From the NCBI GenBank assembly GCA_019421365.1, contig JAHZFJ010000003.1, forward strand, positions 124,001 to 188,000: a stretch of 64,000 bases of DNA, given 5' to 3'. Each line of letters starts with the position of its first letter. Position 1 is the first letter of the stretch. The notes beneath the pieces are model-generated. The model was given only the letters and a program-made list of their open reading frames with translations, searched no databases and had not been told where the DNA came from. Shown here in pieces: positions 51,363 to 60,270 of this stretch. The translations under genes and the position numbers were made by a program. Source of the DNA: Lachnospiraceae bacterium. Lineage in GTDB: Bacteria > Bacillota > Clostridia > Lachnospirales > Lachnospiraceae.

Positions 51363-53171
51363 TTACATTACTTCTCTATAATTCTCAGCTTGGGCCTTGA
51401 ATAACTTACAATAAAGACTCTCACCTTTTCTCATTAAGTTTTCATGACTATCAAAATCAGATACACTACCTCCATCAAGTACGAGAATACGATCACAAAA
51501 TACACTACTTGACATTCGATGAGAGATATAGATAGCTGTTTTATTATTAACCATATTATTAAAGTTATGATAGATATCTGCTTCAGCTAATGGATCAAGG
51601 GCACTCGTTGGTTCATCCATAATTACCATAGACGCATTCTTATATAACGCACGTGCAATAGCCACTTTCTGACTCTGTCCACCAGATAATTCAATACCTT
51701 TCTCATCATATACTTTTCCATATAAGGAATCTAAACCATTAGGAAGTTCCTTCACTTTTTCTTCTAAACCAACTTCCCGAACGATCTGATTTACTTCGTT
51801 CATATCAACCATTTCCTTATCTTTAGATGTTATATTCTCGATCAAAGAAAATGCGAATAATTTATAATCTTGGAATACAGCTGCTATATTCTTGATATAA
51901 CTTTCGTAATCATAATCAAATATGTCTTTTCCATTAATTAGAATCTTACCCGATGTAGGATGATAGAGTCGGCATACTAATTTAATCAATGTTGTTTTTC
52001 CTGCACCATTTAAACCTACAATAGAGATTTTCTCTCCTTTGTTAATCTCGAATGATAGATCTGATAATACTTCTTTCTCACTACCAGGATAGCAAAATGT
52101 TACGTGTTCAAAACATACACTCTCGATATCTCCCTCAAAAGGAATATCCCCTTCTTGTTTTACTTCCGGAAGGTCCATCAACTCAAGAAATGGATCAAGG
52201 TAATCTAGCATTCGCTTGGTATTTACAATATTATCTGTCAAAGTACGAAACGTCGAAGTAAATTGTATTGATGCATTCACATACATCATAAATGACCCCA
52301 GACCTATTTGTTTGCCAAACTGGTCAGTTATTACACGAATAGCTACATATCCATACGTTAGTGCTGCTTGAAGATTTGCAATAATATTCACAGCACCACG
52401 AATCTTTCCTTGCTTCTTATAGTATTTATTAAATTCTCCCATAAACTCACCTGTATAGTTAACAACCCTTGACAAAAGCATTGGTTCCATACCATATAAT
52501 CTAGCATCTTTTTGGATTTCACCCTCTGAAAACCCAAGTCCTAAGTAATATCCATACCTTCTATTGACTGGAATAATCTCCTCAAAAAATCGTACCTGAT
52601 AACTTGAGAACGACGATATTAATACCACCGTAAGTATAATAGTTACCGCACTTACTACGAATAAAACAGGTCCTAACGTAAGCATAACTGTTACCATACC
52701 AATCAACGTAACAAATGATTTCAACAAATCTGCACTACAACTTATTAGATTATAGACTGCACTTTGATTCGTACAGGCAAAAGCTGCTCGCTCTTTCAAA
52801 TCTAGATAATATGGATTCTCAAGGTATGAATAATCGACGTTCATAATCTTAATTCCTAGTGCCTGATTCATCTTCTCATTCATATAGCGATTTTGAATAG
52901 TAAGATTTCTTGTCATTAATTTTCCCAAAAAACTGAATACCAAATTACTAAATACGATTGCCCCACCTATTAATAATAAACTCCCAGTATCTCTACTAGT
53001 AATTAACTCATCAATTAAATATTTAGGAAGCACAACGTTGGCTAGTATCTGCAACGCTCCAATCAGTGCATTCACTATAAGTAATATAATGTACAACGGA
53101 GATATCCCCCATGCTAATGTAAATACTTCTTTTAACTTCTTTAACGTTTTGTTATTCCCCTCATGTCTCAT
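51363..53171 (-). CDS. ABC transporter, fused permease and ATPase (exporter subunit)
   Basis: A 602-residue half-transporter. Six membrane helices (about 20-320) precede an ATPase domain with Walker A VGLNGAGKTTLIK, Q-loop AVFQDY, signature LSGGQSQK, Walker B MVIMDEPTSALDP and H-loop YISHRMS. The catalytic Glu is present. It begins 40 bp after a related half-transporter gene, so a heterodimeric exporter is likely. The start was taken at MRHEGNN (13 nt from GGAG); a TTG four codons upstream is too close to that site. Confidence 0.9.
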   Translation of the reverse strand: MRHEGNNKTLKKLKEVFTLAWGISPLYIILLIVNALIGALQILANVVLPKYLIDELITSRDTGSLLLIGGAIVFSNLVFSFLGKLMTRNLTIQNRYMNEKMNQALGIKIMNVDYSYLENPYYLDLKERAAFACTNQSAVYNLISCSADLLKSFVTLIGMVTVMLTLGPVLFVVSAVTIILTVVLISSFSSYQVRFFEEIIPVNRRYGYYLGLGFSEGEIQKDARLYGMEPMLLSRVVNYTGEFMGEFNKYYKKQGKIRGAVNIIANLQAALTYGYVAIRVITDQFGKQIGLGSFMMYVNASIQFTSTFRTLTDNIVNTKRMLDYLDPFLELMDLPEVKQEGDIPFEGDIESVCFEHVTFCYPGSEKEVLSDLSFEINKGEKISIVGLNGAGKTTLIKLVCRLYHPTSGKILINGKDIFDYDYESYIKNIAAVFQDYKLFAFSLIENITSKDKEMVDMNEVNQIVREVGLEEKVKELPNGLDSLYGKVYDEKGIELSGGQSQKVAIARALYKNASMVIMDEPTSALDPLAEADIYHNFNNMVNNKTAIYISHRMSSSVFCDRILVLDGGSVSDFDSHENLMRKGESLYCKLFKAQAENYREVM

Positions 53172-53211
53172 AATAGCAAACAAACTCCTTTCCTATGTTT
53201 GGTGACTTTTC

Positions 53212-55017
53212 TCAAACTGCACAATCCTCTTTATAATATTTACCTTGGACTGAGAACATATGATAATATTCTCCCCTTAGCTCCATTAGTTCATCATGAT
53301 TTCCATATTCCGCAAGCCCATTGCAATCAAACAATGCAATCTTGTCACAAAACTTAGTACTTGAGAGACGATGCGATATATAAACTGATGTTTTACCAGC
53401 TACTAAATCGTCAAAATCTCGATAGATTTCTGCCTCTGCTAGAGCATCTAACGCTGCAGTTGGTTCATCAAGTATAACCATATTCGCATCTTTATAAAGT
53501 GCTCTAGCAATCATTAATTTCTGACTTTCTCCACCCGAAAATTGCGTACCGTTCTCGTCGATCACTTTAAGCATCATTTGATCAATTCCCTTATCAAAAC
53601 CTCTTACCTTATCTCCAAGGCCCACACGTTCTAAGCAGTCTAACATATATGATGTATCTGCATCTTTCTCAGCACAAGAAACATTTTCTCCAATTGTAAA
53701 CGCAATAGGATTTACATCTTGGAATACAACCGAAAACATCTTGAAATACTCTTGTTTATCAAATTCCTTTTGTGGAATACCGTTAATTAAGATTTCTCCT
53801 TCTGTTGGTTCAAAGAGTCCTGTAATCAATTTGACTAATGTACTTTTTCCCGCCCCATTGATACCTACAATTGCCAACTTCTCACCTTTATGTATTGTAA
53901 AATTCAAGTTTTTAAAGATATCCTTCTCTGTTCCCGGATAACGGAAAGTTACATTACTAAATTCAATCTCTAATGTATCTGTTAATGCTGTCTTGTCTCC
54001 ACCCTTCGTTCCTAAATCAGCATCAATAAAGCGATAAAAATCATCTACGTATAATCCTTCTTTGTATATGAATGCTACGTCTTTTGAGAAGGTAATCAAT
54101 AATGTTGTAAGCGTTATAACAGCTGATAGATACATGGAAAAATCAGCTATAGACATCCCCTTAATTACCCCCGATATAAGTAACCCATACGTTAAACCAT
54201 CACTTACAAGAGCTGCCAATAGTGACAATATTCCTAAGCGAAGTTGCTTATTCTGTACCAACCTAGTGATCTTAACATATTGATTAATTTCAAAATTGTA
54301 ATTGTCAATAATTCGTTTTTCAAAGCCAAACAGACGTAAATCCTTACCATATGTAAAATCATAAGTAGTCGCGTAATAATAATCTTTTCTTCTATGCGCT
54401 TTTCCTTCCTCTTCCCTCATAGAATATTGATACCCATTTGCAGTCTTTTCTACTAGAAGCCCTACCACTATATTAAGTGCAATACCTAACAAGATTAATG
54501 GATTTTTCCACCCTATTAATAAAGCTAATATAAAGATTGATACTACTCCAGCCGGTATATCATATAATTTGTGATAGATACCTTCTACTCCATTGTCGTT
54601 AGAACTCGTAGATTCAAACGCTAGATTATATTGATCAAGAAAATGTGCATCTTCTCGATACTTATAATCCATGGTTAATAGCTTTGTAAATGTTACATTC
54701 AAACAATTTAATCGAAGCCTAGATACCTTATTGTAGTCGGCATCATGTATATAAGCTTGTAAGAAGCCGAATACTCCTGCCAGTATAAAAAATCCTCCAA
54801 CAATCATTACTACTTGCTTAATGGAATCTGCTGTATTAACTCCATTCGTTTCTAACACTCCAATAAGTAACTTTGGTAGCACCACCGCAAAGAATGGGTA
54901 GATACCAGCAATAATCATATATAAAAATACTCTCCCAAATAACTTCTTATTTTCTTTCCATGCATCCGCTAGCATACGCTTTAGCGTCTTGCTTAATGGA
55001 TATTTCTTTGTCTCCAT
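53212..55017 (-). CDS. ABC transporter, fused permease and ATPase (partner subunit)
   Basis: A 601-residue half-transporter with the same architecture: membrane domain (about 25-320), Walker A VGINGAGKSTLVK, signature FSGGESQK (degenerate first residue), Walker B MVILDEPTAALDA and H-loop YISHRLS. It is the first ABC gene after the ArsR-type regulator gene and starts behind GGGGGAG. The substrate is unknown; peptide or drug export is the family default. A 22-bp palindrome lies just upstream. Confidence 0.9.
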   Translation of the reverse strand: METKKYPLSKTLKRMLADAWKENKKLFGRVFLYMIIAGIYPFFAVVLPKLLIGVLETNGVNTADSIKQVVMIVGGFFILAGVFGFLQAYIHDADYNKVSRLRLNCLNVTFTKLLTMDYKYREDAHFLDQYNLAFESTSSNDNGVEGIYHKLYDIPAGVVSIFILALLIGWKNPLILLGIALNIVVGLLVEKTANGYQYSMREEEGKAHRRKDYYYATTYDFTYGKDLRLFGFEKRIIDNYNFEINQYVKITRLVQNKQLRLGILSLLAALVSDGLTYGLLISGVIKGMSIADFSMYLSAVITLTTLLITFSKDVAFIYKEGLYVDDFYRFIDADLGTKGGDKTALTDTLEIEFSNVTFRYPGTEKDIFKNLNFTIHKGEKLAIVGINGAGKSTLVKLITGLFEPTEGEILINGIPQKEFDKQEYFKMFSVVFQDVNPIAFTIGENVSCAEKDADTSYMLDCLERVGLGDKVRGFDKGIDQMMLKVIDENGTQFSGGESQKLMIARALYKDANMVILDEPTAALDALAEAEIYRDFDDLVAGKTSVYISHRLSSTKFCDKIALFDCNGLAEYGNHDELMELRGEYYHMFSVQGKYYKEDCAV

Positions 55018-55034
55018 CTTTTTTCTCCCCCTCT

Positions 55035-55056
55035 AATAGACATAATATTGTCTATT
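55035..55056. promoter_or_regulatory. Palindrome upstream of the ABC exporter genes
   Basis: AATAGACA-TAATAT-TGTCTATT is a perfect inverted repeat with 8-bp arms, 18 bp upstream of the first ABC start. Size and AT-rich centre suit an ArsR-type operator. The ArsR-like gene directly upstream makes it the obvious candidate ligand; that link is inference. Confidence 0.55.
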
Positions 55057-55107
55057 CATCATTTAACTATAATCAAGCCTTTTGATTCACGAATCATAAA
55101 AGTCAAT

Positions 55108-56229
55108 TTACTCTCTCATATTCGTCATATTAAGAAATGTCTCTGAAAGCTGTTGTAGACGTTCTCTATTTGCCTGGTAATACACTACCTTTTTATCTTT
55201 TTCTTTTAATAACATAGTAATCAATTCAGCATCCATTAGTAACACCAAATGGTGTGAAGCCGTAGCCGGCGTTATCCCAATTTCTTTAGCTAATTCCTGT
55301 AGATACATCTTTTCGTTCTTCAGAAAAAGTTGAAGCATCTTATAACGATTAGGATCTCCTAAGGCTTTGCAAACGGTAGTCATCTCAGAATCTGTAATCA
55401 GATTCTTTTTTTTCTTTTCTGTAACTAGTTCTTGAACATACATTCCAACATGCACTAATACAAAGTTTCTCCTCCCGCCCTCCAAATTCATAAAAGCAAG
55501 ACTGTTAAACAGAAAGATATTTAAACTAGCTTTATAAATGACTTCCTCATTAAATTCATATAAAACACCAGACGTACCATTTTGCAAATATTCCACGAAC
55601 ATAGGGCTATTTACTTCCTTTAATCGATGATTAAACTCTTCTTCAATTATGCTAAAGTGTTTTTGCAAACAAGGAATCATCTCTTCCATCATCTTATAGA
55701 ATACTTTGAAGAAACTGTCGATATTAAGATATAAATCCATAAATTTCAATTTTATTTCATCTGATATTTCTAGACTTTCTATTCTTCGAATTACATGAGC
55801 TGGATTTTCCAATTCTTCTAGCTTACTGGGGTCTTCTAAATCCGTATCATCCCCTAGTAGGACAGCCAAAACTAATGCACTACAACGTTTTTGGTATGTC
55901 TGTTCTTCTATGATCTTAGCATCTAAAGAATCCAATTGTTCATTGTCTAATGCTGCTATTGCTACAGCCATAAGTAAATCATATCTCTTTTCATCTTCTG
56001 CAATTAGGTATCTCTTCACTTCGTCATAATGAGAAAAGATTTCTAGTATTTCTGGAAGCACAGCATTTCTATAATCCAAATAAGGCTCAAACATTGCTTC
56101 CATTTCCTTCTCCGTCTTGCCGAATTTTTCTGGATGACTCATGATTCTGTCATAATCATCCGAAACTTCTTTTCTTAATACATTAATGACTTCTAGTGGC
56201 CAACATGGCTTATCTATAATTTTTATCAT
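55108..56229 (-). CDS. ArsR family regulator with a long N-terminal domain
   Basis: A 373-residue protein. The C-terminal 85 residues form a winged helix of the ArsR type: CKALGDPNRYKMLQLFLKNEKMYLQELAKEIGITPATASHHLVLLMDAELI and KKVVYYQ. The preceding 280 residues are acidic and helical with no match I recognise; ArsR proteins are usually about 100 residues. It lies immediately upstream of the two ABC genes and probably controls them. No metal-binding CxCxxC is visible, so it likely senses something other than arsenic. Confidence 0.82.
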   Translation of the reverse strand: MIKIIDKPCWPLEVINVLRKEVSDDYDRIMSHPEKFGKTEKEMEAMFEPYLDYRNAVLPEILEIFSHYDEVKRYLIAEDEKRYDLLMAVAIAALDNEQLDSLDAKIIEEQTYQKRCSALVLAVLLGDDTDLEDPSKLEELENPAHVIRRIESLEISDEIKLKFMDLYLNIDSFFKVFYKMMEEMIPCLQKHFSIIEEEFNHRLKEVNSPMFVEYLQNGTSGVLYEFNEEVIYKASLNIFLFNSLAFMNLEGGRRNFVLVHVGMYVQELVTEKKKKNLITDSEMTTVCKALGDPNRYKMLQLFLKNEKMYLQELAKEIGITPATASHHLVLLMDAELITMLLKEKDKKVVYYQANRERLQQLSETFLNMTNMRE

Positions 56230-56421
56230 TCGTACTCCATCTCCTTCCTACTTAATATTTGTAATGAGCATTATATTAGACTATTATCATCTATTATCAT
56301 TTCACATTTATCTAATATATATCATTTAATTATTTATTTGTCAATAATTTATTTACACATTTTTTCCATAACCAATTTCTTTATTCGTGAGTTTTATGAA
56401 TAGAGATAACTAAAAAAAATC

Positions 56422-56448
56422 CCCAAACCATATTTATCTTGGTTTGGG
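56422..56448 (-). terminator. Nitroreductase gene terminator
   Basis: CCCAAACCA (56422-56430) pairs with TGGTTTGGG (56440-56448), 9-nt loop, followed on the minus strand by TTTTTTTT. It lies 60 bp past the nitroreductase stop codon. Confidence 0.88.
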
Positions 56449-56507
56449 AAAATAATTAATCGTTATTTGTTTTTTCATATACTTGCTAAATATTACTTCT
56501 CGCCAGT

Positions 56508-57143
56508 TTAGTTAAACTCTTCAAAATGAACAAATTCCTTAACTGTTTTACGGTATCCACGCAAACGTTTATTCTTTGTGTCTTCTTTACCTAGCGTTAT
56601 CAAGAGCATTGGTTCATATCGTTCTGGTATATTAAAAGACTCTCTCATATGATCTACATCAAATCCAATCATAGGGCAAGTATCCCAACCAAACTCTTTA
56701 GCAGCCAACATGAACACCATAGCTGAAAGAGATGCATTTCTTATCGCTTCATCTCTTTGAAATTCTTTACCACGTCCCTCGTATAGATTGTTTATTGAAT
56801 CTAACAATTGCTTATATTCATCATCCTTAATAATACCAAGACTATTCATTCCTGAATATACAGCAGGGGCATCTTTATAAGCCTCCTTGTCACCTAAAAC
56901 AATGATAGCAGCTGATGCTGTATGTACCTTGTATTGTTTAAAAGCAGCATCTCGTAAGATTTCTTTACGTTCCTTATCCTTAATCACTAGATAGTGCGTA
57001 TGCTGAATATTAAAACATGAAGGAGCTAGCCTTACTAATTCGAATATCTCTTTTAGTTCTTCCTTTGATATTTCTTCTCCTTCGATAAAATTATTTGCAG
57101 ATCGTCTTGATTCAATTACCGTTTTTAATTCTGACATGTTCAT
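56508..57143 (-). CDS. Nitroreductase family protein
   Basis: A 211-residue FMN-dependent oxidoreductase: VIESRRSANNF (9-19), LVRLAPSCFNIQHTHYLVI (about 37-55), a central AIRNASLSAMVFMLAAKEFGWDTCPMIGFD, and C-terminal LLITLGKED. The family reduces nitro compounds or quinones with NAD(P)H. Start ATG behind AAAGGAAAA; a second ATG two codons on is possible. Monocistronic, with its own terminator. Confidence 0.9.
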   Translation of the reverse strand: MNMSELKTVIESRRSANNFIEGEEISKEELKEIFELVRLAPSCFNIQHTHYLVIKDKERKEILRDAAFKQYKVHTASAAIIVLGDKEAYKDAPAVYSGMNSLGIIKDDEYKQLLDSINNLYEGRGKEFQRDEAIRNASLSAMVFMLAAKEFGWDTCPMIGFDVDHMRESFNIPERYEPMLLITLGKEDTKNKRLRGYRKTVKEFVHFEEFN

Positions 57144-57278
57144 TTTTCCTTTCTTTAGTATTCCTATTCGTTATGTAACCATTATTGGCATTTTATACTA
57201 AAAATAAAAGCCTGTCAATTATAACTTGAACTAAAGTTAGTACTAACGAACATCTAAATACTTTCTGCCCTTAGATTA

Positions 57279-58583
57279 CTATAAAATATCAACGTGCTCC
57301 CCAGCTAATGCCTTATTCATACTACGTACTGCACAGAATTTACCACACATAGAACAAGTATCATCATGCTCTGGTTTTCTATCTTCACGAATTGCTTGTG
57401 CAGTTTCTGGATCTATTGCACACTCCCACTGTGCCTCCCAATCTAACTCTTTTCTGGCATCAGCCATACGATCATCCATTTCTCTAGCACCACGAATGCC
57501 CTTCGCAATATCTGCTGCATGTGCTGCTATCTTAGACGCAATAATTCCTTGCTTCACATCATCTAGATTAGGTAATGCCAGATGTTCTGCAGGTGTTACA
57601 TAGCATAAGAAAGCAGCCCCTGCTGCTGCAGCTATTGAACCACCAATCGCTGCTGTAATATGATCGTAACCAGGCGCAATATCCGTTACTAATGGTCCAA
57701 GTACATAAAAAGGTGCACCTCCGCAGATTGTTTGTTGAATCTTCATATTAGCAGCGATCTGATCAATTGGCATATGCCCAGGTCCTTCTACTATGACTTG
57801 TACATCTTTTTCCCATGCACGTTTTGTCAACTCACCAAGTCGAACTAATTCTTCGATTTGACATACGTCAGAAGCATCAGCAAGGCAGCCAGGACGACAA
57901 GCATCACCTAGAGATATGGTCACATCATGTTCTCTACAGATCTCTAATATCTCATCGTAATATTCATAGAACGGATTCTCATTTCCCGTCATACACATCC
58001 ATGCAAATATAAGGGATCCTCCTCTTGATACAATATTCATCTTACGTTTGTGCTTACGAATTTGATCAATTGTCTTTCTTGTTAAACCACAATGTAGTGT
58101 AACAAAATCGACACCATCTTCTGCATGCAAACGAACTACGTCAATGAAGTCTTTGGCTGTTAAAGTATCCAGATCTCTTTGATAGTGAATTACTGAATCA
58201 TACACTGGAACTGTTCCAATCATAGCTGGACATTCTGAAGTTAATTTACGACGAAATGGTATCGTATTTCCATGAGATGATAAATCCATAATAGCCTCTG
58301 CTCCCATATTAACTGCTTGCATAACCTTTTCCATCTCAACGTTATAATCTTTACAATCTTTAGATACTCCTAGATTTACGTTGATCTTAGTTTTTAACAT
58401 AGAACCTATTCCTTGAGGGTCAATACATTTGTGATTCTTATTAGCACAGATTACCACCTTACCTTCTGCTACAAGGGGAAGTAATTCCTCCACCGTCATA
58501 CGCTCTTTCTCTGCTACCTTTTTCAGCTCTTCTGTAACAATTCCTTTTCTTGCAGCTTCCATTTGTGTTGCATAATCTCTCAT
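57279..58583 (-). CDS. thiC: Phosphomethylpyrimidine synthase ThiC
   Basis: A 434-residue radical SAM enzyme converting aminoimidazole ribotide to hydroxymethylpyrimidine phosphate. The C-terminal cluster motif is CSMCGKFC with C410, C413 and C417, i.e. CX2CX3C, one residue shorter than the CX2CX4C of E. coli. FVTLHCGLTRKTI and EGPGHMPIDQIAANM mark the barrel. The protein is the short anaerobe form without the N-terminal extension. It is the last gene of the thi operon, separated from thiD by a 199-bp hairpin repeat. Confidence 0.94.
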   Translation of the reverse strand: MRDYATQMEAARKGIVTEELKKVAEKERMTVEELLPLVAEGKVVICANKNHKCIDPQGIGSMLKTKINVNLGVSKDCKDYNVEMEKVMQAVNMGAEAIMDLSSHGNTIPFRRKLTSECPAMIGTVPVYDSVIHYQRDLDTLTAKDFIDVVRLHAEDGVDFVTLHCGLTRKTIDQIRKHKRKMNIVSRGGSLIFAWMCMTGNENPFYEYYDEILEICREHDVTISLGDACRPGCLADASDVCQIEELVRLGELTKRAWEKDVQVIVEGPGHMPIDQIAANMKIQQTICGGAPFYVLGPLVTDIAPGYDHITAAIGGSIAAAAGAAFLCYVTPAEHLALPNLDDVKQGIIASKIAAHAADIAKGIRGAREMDDRMADARKELDWEAQWECAIDPETAQAIREDRKPEHDDTCSMCGKFCAVRSMNKALAGEHVDIL

Positions 58584-58612
58584 AATGTTCTCCTTTATTG
58601 CATATTTAATTA

Positions 58613-58811
58613 GACAATTGTGAAACTCTTTGTAATGGTGCCAAACATATCAATGTGTTTTATGTCTGCCGTTACAATTTCCTGTATTGTGTTAACGTCA
58701 CATACAATGTTTTTTATTGTATGGGTAAGTAACACAATTTTAAGGTAATTGTAGTAGGCAGCCTTAAAACACAGATATGTTGTCGACATGGAGAAGAGTT
58801 TTGCAATTGAC
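58613..58811. repeat. 199-bp structured inverted repeat, copy 2
   Basis: The same length, orientation and fold as copy 1 at 7488-7686. Central arms are TATTGTGTTA/TAACACAAT, the tip is CACATACAAT/ATTGTATGGG, and the ends are GACAATTG/CAATTGAC. It lies between thiD and thiC inside the thiamine operon, 2 bp from base 58813 and 9 bp from the thiD stop codon, so thiC mRNA would carry it as a large stem. Confidence 0.85.
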
Positions 58812-58820
58812 TATATTCTA

Positions 58821-59627
58821 TTAGAACCTAAAGTTTTCTTGTCTTTGCATCATCTTCCACATATGATTCAATGGGCCTCTTCCCTTACCAAGATCCATAT
58901 TATCGGCAATTGCTTTAGCAACATATGTTTTTGCTAACTGCACTGCTTCAAGCACAGAAAATCCTTTTGCAAGATTTGATGCAATTGCACTAGATAAGGT
59001 ACAGCCTGTTCCATGGGTATTGGTATTATCAAATCGTACTCCTTTTAACCAATGAACCTCTCCATCTATATATAACAAATCATCTGCATCATCACCAAAA
59101 TGTCCCCCCTTACAGAGCACCGGACACTCATACTGCTTATAAATAATCTCAGCAGACCTTACCATATCTTCCTTTGTCTTTATCTCCATCTTCGCAATTA
59201 CTTCTGCCTCCGGTACATTCGGAGTGAGAAGATCAGCTAAAGGAAATAACATTTCTTCTAACACCGATATGGCTCCTTCCGTAATTAATCTAGAACCACT
59301 AGTCGCTACCATTACAGGATCAACTACTACGTTCTTTGCCCCGTATTGTTCTAACTTTTTGGCTATACTACAAATCAGTCCTTCTGAAGAAACCATACCT
59401 ATCTTAACCGCATCTGGCTCAATGTCTGTAAATATACAATCCATCTGTTCTTCTAAAAACGCAGGACTTACCTCCATAATTCCTGTTACTCCCGTTGTAT
59501 TCTGTGCTGTCAAGGCAGTAATGGCACTCATAGCATAAACACCATGAGCCGTCATAGTCTTAATATCTGCCTGAATACCAGCACCACCGCTAGAATCACT
59601 TCCTGCTACTGTTAATGCTGTATACAT
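58821..59627 (-). CDS. thiD: Hydroxymethylpyrimidine/phosphomethylpyrimidine kinase
   Basis: A 268-residue ribokinase-family enzyme phosphorylating HMP and HMP-P. TVAGSDSSGGAGIQADIKT (6-24) binds the pyrimidine, LLTPNVPEAEVIAKM is typical, and the catalytic anion-hole motif is FDNTNTHGTGCTLSSAIASNL (about 200-220). It starts one base after the thiE stop codon, so translation is coupled. thiC follows downstream after the hairpin repeat. Confidence 0.94.
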   Translation of the reverse strand: MYTALTVAGSDSSGGAGIQADIKTMTAHGVYAMSAITALTAQNTTGVTGIMEVSPAFLEEQMDCIFTDIEPDAVKIGMVSSEGLICSIAKKLEQYGAKNVVVDPVMVATSGSRLITEGAISVLEEMLFPLADLLTPNVPEAEVIAKMEIKTKEDMVRSAEIIYKQYECPVLCKGGHFGDDADDLLYIDGEVHWLKGVRFDNTNTHGTGCTLSSAIASNLAKGFSVLEAVQLAKTYVAKAIADNMDLGKGRGPLNHMWKMMQRQENFRF

Positions 59628-60266
59628 CTATCCAATCATCTCCTTTGTCTTTTTACAAAGTTCCTGTGTTGCTGCCTCAATATCCTTACTTGCAAATATA
59701 GCACTAACTACCGCAACACCGCTTGCACCACTTCCTTTTAGTTTAATAATATTATTACTTGTAATTCCACCTATTGCTACGACCGGAATATGTACCGCAT
59801 CACAAATTGCCTTCAAGGTTTCATAACCTACCTCTACTGCATCGCTTTTAGTACCCGTAGGAAATACTGCTCCTACTCCTAAGTAATCAGCCCCACAGCT
59901 TTCAGCTAATAGTGCCTGTTCCACTGTCTGTGCCGAAACTCCTATTATCTTATCTGAACCTAATTTTGCCCTAACATTTCCCGCTTCCATATCACTTTGT
60001 CCAACATGTACACCATCTGCATCCATCTTACAGGCTATATCTACATTATCATTAATAACAAAAGGAACATGGTATTGCTTACATAATTCTTTAACTTCAA
60101 TTGCTTCCTTCAAAAAATCTTCTTCATCAAGTTCCTTCTCTCTTAACTGAATGAAGGTTGCTCCGCCTTTTAAAGCTTTCTCCACTTGACTATATAAACT
60201 TTCACCATTCAACCAGCTTCGGTCTGTAACTGCATATACTAGTAAGTCTTCACTGCTACAATTCAT
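59628..60266 (-). CDS. thiE: Thiamine phosphate synthase
   Basis: A 212-residue TIM barrel joining HMP-PP and thiazole phosphate to thiamine phosphate. Visible motifs: VTDRSWL near the start, FIQLREKELDEEDF (about 36-49), FVINDNVDIACKMDADGVHVGQSD (about 70-93) and GVGAVFPTGTKSDA (about 125-138). It starts 4 bp after the thiM stop codon and abuts thiD. Confidence 0.94.
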   Translation of the reverse strand: MNCSSEDLLVYAVTDRSWLNGESLYSQVEKALKGGATFIQLREKELDEEDFLKEAIEVKELCKQYHVPFVINDNVDIACKMDADGVHVGQSDMEAGNVRAKLGSDKIIGVSAQTVEQALLAESCGADYLGVGAVFPTGTKSDAVEVGYETLKAICDAVHIPVVAIGGITSNNIIKLKGSGASGVAVVSAIFASKDIEAATQELCKKTKEMIG

Positions 60267-60270
60267 GATT

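Noticed and set aside
51363..55017. Bacteriocin or lantibiotic export locus
   Set aside because: The ABC pair lacks an N-terminal C39 peptidase domain and no small precursor peptide gene was seen nearby.
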